Assembly: GCA_000827265.1 (NCBI GenBank)
Contig: KN834763.1
Span: 806,001 to 870,000, forward strand
Source: Collybiopsis luxurians FD-317 M1
Lineage: Eukaryota > Basidiomycota > Agaricomycetes > Agaricales > Omphalotaceae
Reading direction: 5' to 3'
Length of the DNA: 64,000 bases
The notes beneath the pieces were generated by a model. The model did no database searches. It saw only the letters and a program-made list of their open reading frames with translations, and had not been told where the DNA came from. The position numbers were made by a program, and so were the translations under genes. Positions 56,381 to 64,000 of the stretch are shown one piece after another; within the stretch, counting starts at the first letter, position 1, and the number at the start of each line of letters is the position of its first letter.

Positions 56381-58540
56381 ATGCCATCTTCTCCCAAACC
56401 TTCGACGTCGGCACTCTGCGATACTCTTCCAGCCCCGAGGTTGTCCTCTAAAGACGCCAACAATTCGATGAGAAACAATGCCGACAATGGCCCCGGACAG
56501 TCCCCTGTCCCAGCATCCGATAGCACTCGACCCTTGGTTATCAAGTCGGAACCCCTGCGGAATACTTCACCGTCTCTGCAGCAGCAGCAGCCAGGACGGA
56601 AATTATGTGTGAGGCACCAACGGATGGCGGATGAGGGGACCAACTTGAAACTTCAACATGTGCGCACAAGACCTTTCTTTTCTTTTATTCCACTAATGAA
56701 ATATCTCTAGTCACTGGATGCCTTATCGCTCGAGGAAAGAGAAGCGGTGAATGCGATATGGACCAACTTTTCCTCGTCTTCGCATCCCCGTCGGGCTCTC
56801 ATCCTTCAGGGTCTATTAACCATGTGCTGCTTTTCTCAACTTTCTCTCTTGACCGAGCAGCTGGCTCATCTGATTCGCATCGACCCCTTTACCGTTCTTC
56901 CTCGCGAAGTCGTTCTCAAGATTCTTGGTCATCTCGATGCCACCTCACTCTGTCGCGCGGCACAAGTAACGAAAAAATGGAAAAGCCTCGCCGATGATGA
57001 TATTTTGTGGCGGGGTATATGCGAACAACATATCGGACAAAAATGCCATAAATGTGGATGGGGACTGCCTGTTCTCGAAAAGAAGAGGACCTATCAGCCT
57101 CCGAGGCAATCACCTTGTCCTTCTCCAGACCTCAAGCGGAGTTTGGACGAATTTGCAGACACGGCAGCCCCCCCGCTAAAGCGTCAACGATCAGACGTTT
57201 TGCATTCATTCGGTCCTTCTGCTTCTGACGTTGACATGAATTCCTCTTCCTCCCTTCTTACCTCCACCGGGGCTTCTTCCAGTGCAACCACACGCCCTTG
57301 GAAAGACGTGTACAGCGAACGAATGACAATAGAACGCAACTGGCGCCGCGGTCGATGTACTGTCCGCACCCTCAAAGGACACACGGACGGCGTTATGTGT
57401 CTTCAATACAGCGAATCCCTGTCACACCCCTCATTTCCTGTTCTCATCAGCGGATCCTATGATCGCACGGTCCGGGTCTGGAATCTAGAGACGGGCGTTG
57501 AACTGCACTGTTTGAAAGGGCACACGAGAGCTGTTCGGGCCTTGCAGTTTGACGATGTCAAGTTGATCACAGGAAGTATGGATTCAACTTTGAGGGTGTG
57601 GGATTGGAGGAGGGGAAGATGTATCCGAACCTTGACTGGACATAGTGAGGGTATTGTCAGCTTGAATTTTGATTCCAACGTGCTGGCGAGCGGCAGTGTT
57701 GATGCCACGATTCGGGTTTGGAATCTAAGAACCGGGGGAGCGTTTACGTTGAGAGGACATCAGGACTGGGTCAACTCGGTGCTTCTGTGGGATTCGTTGA
57801 ATACCGGTCAGTCTCAGTCCTCGGTTCCGTCGACAACACCGGTCTTCGACGTGCCTGGGTGTGGGGCTCCGCAAATCGATCCCGGAAAGATGCTCTTTTC
57901 GGCTTCCGATGATGGCACGATCCGGCTGTGGGATTTGACTCAAAGGACATGTATCAAGCAGTTTACGGGGCATGTAGGGCAGGTCCAGAGCATCAAGCTG
58001 TTGGAGCAGGAGGAATGTGACGACGCGATGGATGTGGAAGTGACGCCCGACTCTAATACCGACCAGGAAGAGCGGACACTGAACCATATCGTCGCCCAAA
58101 CATCATCTTCCCCCGCCTTGACGTCCACGAGCAGTCTCGTATCCGACAATAGCATCACGGGATCGCGACCCGCGTCGTCTTCAAAGAAGCCGCTGCTGAT
58201 TTCTGGGAGTCTGGATAATACTATCAAGGTCTGGGACATCGAATCGGCTGAAACGATGCAGACATTCTTTGGTCATATCGAAGGTGTGTGGGGTGTTGCA
58301 GTGGATAAGATGAGGCTCGTAAGTGGTAGTCATGACCGTACTATCAAGGTTTGTTTTCTATTTTCTCTTTTTTTGAATGAAGCTGATCTGTGCTTCCAGG
58401 TATGGAACAGGGACGAAGGACGGTGTGTCTCTACACTTGTAGGACATACGGCTGCTGTTAGCTGTGTTGCTCTTGGGGAAGACAAAATTATTTCGGGGAG
58501 TGACGATTGTGATATCAGAATCTGGAGTTTTAGTGGTTGA
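56381..58540 (+). CDS. MET30: F-box/WD40 ubiquitin-ligase subunit, MET30/SconB/Pof1 type
   Basis: This is the substrate receptor of an SCF ubiquitin ligase, known in yeasts and moulds to control sulfur-amino-acid regulation and cell cycle. ATG 56381; an intron at 56661-56710 joins NLKLQH to SLDALSLEEREAVNAIW. The F-box is DPFTVLPREVVLKILGHLDA then TSLCRAAQVTKKWKSLADD. The Met30-type element CHKCGWGLPVLEKKR follows. A pre-WD segment RPWKDVYSERMTIERNWRRG precedes seven WD40 repeats (GHTDGVMCLQ, GHTRAVRALQ, GHSEGIVSLN, GHQDWVNSVL, GHVGQVQSIK, GHIEGVWGVA and GHTAAVSCVA). A Ser/acidic insert lies at 58010-58180 between repeats 5 and 6. One intron splits the sixth-seventh junction (58349-58400). 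The CGWG motif favours MET30 over CDC4. Confidence 0.92.
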
Positions 58541-58650
58541 GACTTGTAATTGTAGCTAGTAACTTATCCGTAACATTTGATAAGATTAGATTAGATATGA
58601 TAATACACCTTGTAGTAAACTACCTTGACTTCTTTCTTTCAATTCGTGAA

Positions 58651-60897
58651 ATGGATTTTCTTCCCCACTCTCCCGTTGCTGAAGGCGATCCTGATTCACC
58701 AGAATCCCTGCCTCAAGATTTATGGTCTTCCATTCTAGACAGCGTATCGTCTTCTCGAAGCATTCCAAGCAAGAACGTACTCGTGTTGGGCAAACCTGGC
58801 TCAGGAAAAAGTACCATTACCGCTGCTCTGCTAGGCAAACCATCTCCAACTATCAGTAATGGAGACGGTACGGATTTTGCGCTGGGATATGATTGGACTG
58901 ATGTGAGGGACGACGGGGACGAAGATACCCTCGCCCGTTTATCTGTCTACACCGTGCCATCCTCAACGACTCCTTTTGCTTCCCTCGTGCCGTCCTTTCT
59001 TCCCCCCAAAACAGCACTGGGACACACGACGGTGATGGTCGTTCTGGACTGGACGAAACCTTGGGATTTCGTCGAAGAATTGGAAGTGTGGTTGGGATGG
59101 GTTGAAAAATGGGTGCACGGATTGGCTGTCCCGAATACAAATCCAAAGGATGGCAAAGATACAAAAACGCTGAAGGAAGATGGCCGTGAATTGGAAGTCT
59201 TACGGGAAGAAAGCCGCGAACGATGGCAATCCTATCTTCAGCATTACACAGAACCTTCTTCTGACCCATCCATCGCCACATCTTCCTCTTCAACTACTCT
59301 GTCAAATGCCACCGTGCTCCCGCTCGGTCCAGGTACATTAACGCACAACTCGGCGGGAATACCGATTATCGTTGTGTGTACCAAGGCAGATTTGATAGAT
59401 GAAAATGCTCAAGGTGCTGGAGTGGGAGGTATGGGAGGCACAATGGGTCCAACGGGGGCCGGTAGCATTACTGGCGGAATGGTCAAAGGAAAAGGCGGTG
59501 AATGGGAGGAGAAGACGGACGGAATCATGCAGATTTTGAGAACCATCTGTTTAAAGTGTAAGTGTACGAAACACTTCTTTTCGTATCTAATCAGAACCCC
59601 CGCAGACGGAGCAGGCCTATTCTACACTACCCCTCTTCCCGAGACTCTCTCTGTCCTCCGACAGTACACTCTTCACACACTATTCGTTCCACCGGCACCT
59701 TCAGTGTCTTCGCAGATCAATGGGGACCTGGCAAATCCTTCCGCAAATCCCTCTTCCAACCCAGTCCGAAACCCTTTCCCCTTTCTACACCGACCCAACA
59801 CCCTTGACCGAGATCGCGTCGTTGTACCTGCTGGTTGGGACTCGTGGGGGAAGATTACGGTTTTGAGGGAGTTTGACCCAGGCGTTTGGGGTGGGGGATG
59901 GGAGAGGGACTTGGAGAGTATGGACGGAGGTCGCGATGAGGATAGCAGCAGCGACGGCGCGAAAAAGATGTATGCCGCCCTCGTACCCGATGGAGGAGTC
60001 AAAGCTCCCCCTCTGCCGCCGTTCAGCTCCCCTACCCCCGAGCAAGCATTCTTAGCAAAACATTACGATGAGACACAGAATAACAGAAAGGCCGAAAGAG
60101 AAGCAGGGGCAGGAGCACCGGGCGCTGGACCAGCAGGAAGGGAGAGGGACCCGAGGGGTGTGTTTACACGAGGCGGGAATCAGTATGGAGACGGCTACGA
60201 AGGAGGGGTATATGGTAACGGTACGTTCTGCTTCATTGCCCCGCAATTGTGTAAATTAACGCGCGACTCCTGTATAGGCCCAGGCATCGTCGGACCCATG
60301 GGAAGTAACTCCTTCTCACTTCCCAACGTCGAGAAACTTTTCATGGAGATGGAATCCGGCGCAGGAGCTTCACTCAATGGTTCAGGATCGTTTTCGAGTT
60401 CCTCGGCGGGTACGTGATGGCGTTGACTTTTTCTTTGAATTTGTCTACTAATCTATCATCTAGCCAACACTTTCGGGACCTCGTCCCTCTCAACTTCCAC
60501 TTCATCCGACCGGGGACTTTCAGATCGTACAGATAGACTGGACCGAACTGGTCGCGCTCGGCCGTCCACCAACCGTCCTGCCAACCTTTTATCTCCCACT
60601 GGGACTGGAACTTCACCTCCTGGTTCTTCTAGCTCTTCGCACGCGGCACTAATGGCAGCTTTAGGCGGGGTGGGTGGTCGAGGGCCAACTTCACCGTCTC
60701 TCCCTTTGTCACCGGGTGGAGGAGGGAGCCCAACTAGTGCGAGTTCAGGAGGAGGTCAAACGCAGCATGAGGTGCTGCAGAATTTCTTCCAGAGTCTATT
60801 GAGTAGCAAGGATCGACCTGGGAGTGCAGGATCTGGAGGTAGGGAAAGAAAGAAGAGCACTATGAGTAATGGAAGTGTAGGTGGTGGGGAAGAGTAG
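58651..60897 (+). CDS. Dynein light intermediate chain (DLIC)
   Basis: This cargo-adaptor subunit of cytoplasmic dynein moves vesicles and nuclei along microtubules. ATG 58651 (MDFLPHSPVAEGDPDSPE) leads to LWSSILDSVSSSRSIPSKNV then LVLGKPGSGKSTITAALLGK (P-loop). The Ras-like fold continues with GYDWTDV, VVLDWTKPWDFVEELEVWLG, and IPIIVVCTKADLIDE. After an intron come GAGLFYTTPLPETLSVLRQY, FPFLHRPNTLDRDRVVVPAG then WDSWGKITVLREFDP, and FLAKHYDETQNN. The last third is Gly/Ser/Pro-rich, and ends with a helix-forming HEVLQNFFQSLLSSK, matching the adaptor-binding tail. Introns near 59559-59605, 60222-60278 and 60411-60464. An upstream in-frame ATG at 58582 lies close to the MET30 stop and is less likely. 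Confidence 0.92.
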
Positions 60898-61018
60898 TAC
60901 TGTACAATTAGTCATATAAATATACCAAAAAAGGAAGTATACATAGGGTTGAACCAAAACGACCACCAAGTATTTGCACCACACTCATTTGCTACACCGC
61001 CGCTCTTTTTTCTTTATC

Positions 61019-62338
61019 ATGTCTGTTCCTATGGTGCCCAATGTCTGGGTCATCCCTCCAGAAGAAGACGGTCCTCCTTTTTGCTGTTTTGACGCTGCAG
61101 ACCCTTTGGAACGCTACGTTCCTTCTGAAGAAGACTTACAAGGTCCAGGTTCAGCTCTAGAAATTATTTCTACTCAATTTTCCACCCACAACTCATCTCC
61201 TGTATTTCACCGCGCAGAGCACACCACCGGCAATATAGTGATGCCCAGGAGAAGTGACGGACGGTCAATAGAAGATGTACTGGTCAATGCTCGAAATCAA
61301 AGCGACTTGTACCAGGATCCGGAAATCACCATTCGAGGCAGTAGTAATTCATCAGGGGACGACTCGGAAATCGTTGAAATTATAAAAGTTCGAAGACATG
61401 AGCGGGGGATGCAGCAGTCGTCTCCGCCGTCTTCAGTTTCTGAACCAGCGATCAAACCCTCCAAATCATTCATTTCTCGTGCTTCCAAAGCATTCAAGAA
61501 TGTTCGTCGCTCCGTCTCTCGTAGCAGAATACCGGCAGTGGCAGATGACCTACCCTCAGACGCAGAGTCTTCGCGCTCGCCCAGTCCCGCTCCTTCTAGA
61601 CGAAGTTCCATGATTTTTTCTTCTCTGTTCAGCCACTCGCCTTCCCTCCAATCACGCTATTCATTCGACTCTTTCAACGAGCCTTCATCGTCTTCCCCTA
61701 TTGAAGCGTCACACTCAAATCCTTTGGATATCCAGATGCATTGTTCGCCCTCATCAGCCGAAATGCATGGCTTTGTCCCTCATCCTGACACCGACGAAGA
61801 AGAGGATTGTGATGGCGACGAAGAAATACAGAATACCCCTCGTGCGCCGCCTCATCGTCCCCATCCCTCCACACTTGTCCGTTCTCCTTCTCCTACAGCC
61901 AGAGTCAGCCGCCGTCGTTTCTCTGTCCTTAATCTCTTCTCTGCCGGGAGAGAATCGGAGGATTCCGAGTCTTTGGATACCAGACCCTCAACTCCCATTG
62001 TCACTTCACCCTCTACCCCGTCTCTGCCAACCAGTCCCCGGGTTGGCCCATCTAGAACAGATTCGACTGAATCTTCAGCTTCTTCTGGGCCAACAACCCC
62101 TGTCGACGATGTTTTCCCATCTCCGTCCCTTCCTCGCCGTCCGTCTACCTCCCTTTTGAAGAGACTTCCGTCCTTCAGTAGAAGCCCCAGAAAGTCCAAA
62201 GCATCTGTCCTTGCTGATGCCCCCAAAGCCCCTTCTCCGGCACTTGAAGTAGCAGGAGAGGACGACCTCGGTTTCGGGGAGATGCGATTGGACTCGTTAC
62301 ATTTTGACGAAATGTCTTTTGATGCTAGTCGGTTCTAA
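61019..62338 (+). CDS. Unassigned Ser/Pro-rich protein, intronless
   Basis: A single uninterrupted frame of 439 residues starts at ATG 61019 (MSVPMVPNVWVIPPEEDGPP). It stands out because most neighbours have many introns. I see no domain, membrane segment or signal peptide. Features: an N-terminal PPFCCFDAADPLERYVPSEE, a basic patch SKSFISRASKAFKNVRRSVS that could bind membranes or nucleic acid, acidic DTDEEEDCDGDEE, and basic/Ser stretches RRRFSVLNLFSAGRE and LLKRLPSFSRSPRKSK. The C-terminus has GFGEMRLDSLHFDEMSFDAS, a patterned hydrophobic/acidic motif. Many SP/TP and RxxS sites suggest heavy phosphorylation. Codon use looks like the neighbours'. Function unknown. Confidence 0.8.
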   Translation: MSVPMVPNVWVIPPEEDGPPFCCFDAADPLERYVPSEEDLQGPGSALEIISTQFSTHNSSPVFHRAEHTTGNIVMPRRSDGRSIEDVLVNARNQSDLYQDPEITIRGSSNSSGDDSEIVEIIKVRRHERGMQQSSPPSSVSEPAIKPSKSFISRASKAFKNVRRSVSRSRIPAVADDLPSDAESSRSPSPAPSRRSSMIFSSLFSHSPSLQSRYSFDSFNEPSSSSPIEASHSNPLDIQMHCSPSSAEMHGFVPHPDTDEEEDCDGDEEIQNTPRAPPHRPHPSTLVRSPSPTARVSRRRFSVLNLFSAGRESEDSESLDTRPSTPIVTSPSTPSLPTSPRVGPSRTDSTESSASSGPTTPVDDVFPSPSLPRRPSTSLLKRLPSFSRSPRKSKASVLADAPKAPSPALEVAGEDDLGFGEMRLDSLHFDEMSFDASRF

Positions 62339-62600
62339 TAATTCCAGCTGCTTTTCATGTGGATACTTGATTATATCTCCCGTTCTTCTCTTATGATCCT
62401 TTTACCTACCCATGCACATATTCGTACGATTCACGCTTTCAACCCTTTATATCGTCTGCAGTTGCCCATTCATCTTTAGGATCATTTTTACTTTCTACAC
62501 GTCCAGTCATACCCTTGCAATGCATGTTCAAAACCACAGATTTAACGAGTAACTATCCAAGATAAGTTAATGTACATGAAGAAGATGCTGTTGTCCATCC

Positions 62601-64000
62601 TCAATATTTTTCAGTGAGGACTGCGTGCACAGGTTAGTCCAATACAGAATATAAGATGCGCGAAATGACCTACTCATGGCAACTAACGATGTCCATCCAG
62701 TGAACGGATGACTAGAGGGAATTTTTTGGATCAATCAAGACTAGGAAGATTTGAATTATCTCGCACCTTCGTTGTCCGTGTCCCGTGTTGGGGTCATACT
62801 GCTCCCAAACGTATCCTGTACGTTCGTATTCCTAACGCGTAGAAATCAGCACGGACCTACTTGAGCATATGTACCAAATACAGTCTACCTTGAACACATT
62901 GTCAATAATATTCTTTCTCAGTTCGCGGTAAATCTCCTGTGCGCGCAACTTGTAGGGACCATCTTCGACTGCGTACTTGTTATATAGGGACTCCAGTACC
63001 AGATAGTTCATCTGAACCCAAATAGGACCTTTCCAGTAATTTTCACCGGTCCCGTATTCTGGGTGAGATGCAGCCAAGCTTCGGATACCATAGTCCGACC
63101 ACAAATGCTCTGGGTCACGAACCATGTCGAGGATGGCGCCGAGGTGGGGCGAGTCTGGCGGAAGAAGGGAAAGCATAAAAGGGAAGAGGGATAGGTAACC
63201 TTTGTGGCACACATGATAGGATTCATCTGTGGGCCCGAAGGACTGAGGTCAGGAGGAGGAGAAAAAGTTGGGGGGTCTTCTTACCGTCATTGTCAACGTT
63301 GAGGTCGCAGTACATTTTTTCCTCCTCGCTCCAATGCAAATCTGGGAATGAAATCGATAAGAAGCTCACCCCAAGATCTCTGGAGACGGTTTATCACCTT
63401 CGATGTTGTCAAGTATAGCCTTTTCGATTTCGGCGTAAGATATCGCATCGTCAACCTCCCCGATAAACTCTGCAATTTCTCTCATTGTCCTTGAAAACAG
63501 TCCCATCCACGAAATCAGATCAAGATGCAGCTCGCCAGCATGAGGGGGTCCTCGGGGATAATCGTCCATACCGCTCGTAAGAACATGTTTTTCAGATCTT
63601 CCTCTCCAGCGATAGGCTTCAGTGCGTGATCTGGCCTTGCGAGCATATTGTTTGATTTGCCCACGCTGGGTACGGCGGAACCAGTCGTAATGTCTTTTGA
63701 GGGGCTTGTATATGCCTTTCAAAAAGTTGATAGCCACCTCCGCATCGAGAGAAAGGCTACCAGGTTCAAGAGCCTCTCTTTCCGCAAGGGGAGTCTGAGA
63801 ACCGGCCATGCCAAAGTCCATTCCAAGGTCCGCATCAGAGGGTCCGGACGAAGATGCTTTTACCCGCCTGATGAAGGCTGTGACGGCCACAGTAAGAGTA
63901 GGTGGGTTGGCGTAGTTGGGTACTTGCGTCAAGAATTCCGCAGGTACCTTCAGACGGAAGATCGTCAAGTGGCCGAAAGAAAAAAAGTAAGAGCCCCATA
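62601..64000 (-). CDS. CWH41: Processing alpha-glucosidase I (GH63), N-terminus outside window
   Basis: This ER enzyme removes the outermost alpha-1,2-glucose from N-glycan precursors after transfer to protein. Visible in order on the minus strand: YFFSFGHLTIFRLKVPAEFL at the window edge, AINFLKGIYKPLKRHYDWFR, YRWRGRSEKHVLTSGMDDYP then RGPPHAGELHLDLISWMG (GH63 core), KGYLSLFPFMLSLLPPDSPH, SDYGIRSLAASHPEYGTGEN then YWKGPIWVQMNYLVLESLY, and HPFTGWTSLVAM spliced to ILTEKY with TGA at 62601. The Asp of SGMDDYPRG and the Glu of the C-terminal VWEQYD-type segment are the expected catalytic region. At least five introns. The frame is open to base 64000, so more of the gene lies beyond. Confidence 0.93.

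Noticed and set aside
1..64000. Biosynthetic cluster, prophage, CRISPR or intact transposon
   Set aside because: No PKS/NRPS/terpene core genes, repeats with spacers, transposase or reverse transcriptase are visible. The genes are unrelated core functions.

Overview
The window is nuclear DNA of a filamentous basidiomycete, most likely an Agaricomycete. Genes are dense and split by many short GT-AG introns (about 42-60 nt). Long Ser/Pro-rich tails and a spermidine synthase-saccharopine dehydrogenase fusion, a known basidiomycete arrangement, also point there. I see no prophage, CRISPR array, rRNA or intact transposon. Nearly all genes are conserved housekeeping genes, so this looks like core chromosome and not an accessory island.

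Layout. 1-12.9 kb: RhoGEF (-, cut by the window edge), NOP53 (-), TFIIB (+), a BNI1-type formin (-), and a PAP2 lipid phosphatase (-). 12.9-20.4 kb: a 2-kb gene-free stretch, an unassigned multi-pass membrane protein (+), another gene-poor gap, and an unassigned small acidic protein (+). 20.7-31.1 kb: the SPE3-LYS9 fusion (-), class V myosin (-), and a secreted pectin methylesterase (+). 31.1-43.3 kb: a 1.8-kb gap, the NOG2 GTPase (-) head-to-head with raptor/KOG1 (+), aspartate-semialdehyde dehydrogenase (+), and a secreted GPI-type PEBP protein (+). 44.1-51.4 kb is a very compact block: RBM5/10-like splicing factor (-), the tiny complex I subunit NDUFB4 (+), COQ7 (-), a PGG-repeat protein (+), an intron-containing tRNA-Leu (-) and tRNase Z (+). 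51.7-64 kb: MFS transporter (-), GSK3 kinase (+), MET30-like F-box/WD40 (+), dynein light intermediate chain (+), an unassigned Ser-rich protein (+), and glucosidase I (-, cut by the window edge).

Themes. Several genes serve polarised growth and transport: RhoGEF, formin, myosin V, dynein LIC, GSK3 and possibly the PGG-repeat protein. Others serve ribosome production and its control: NOP53, NOG2, KOG1 and TFIIB. A third group is mitochondrial or RNA-related: NDUFB4, COQ7, tRNA-Leu, tRNase Z and the RBM5-like factor. Head-to-head pairs with short shared promoters recur.

Limits. Splice sites were placed by eye from reading-frame continuity and conserved family motifs. Coding coordinates run from start to stop and include introns. 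Functions are by family resemblance only. I found no clear candidate for an entirely new biological system. The best leads are the unassigned proteins, the tRNA-Leu/tRNase Z pair, the NDUFB4/COQ7 block, and two GC-AG introns.
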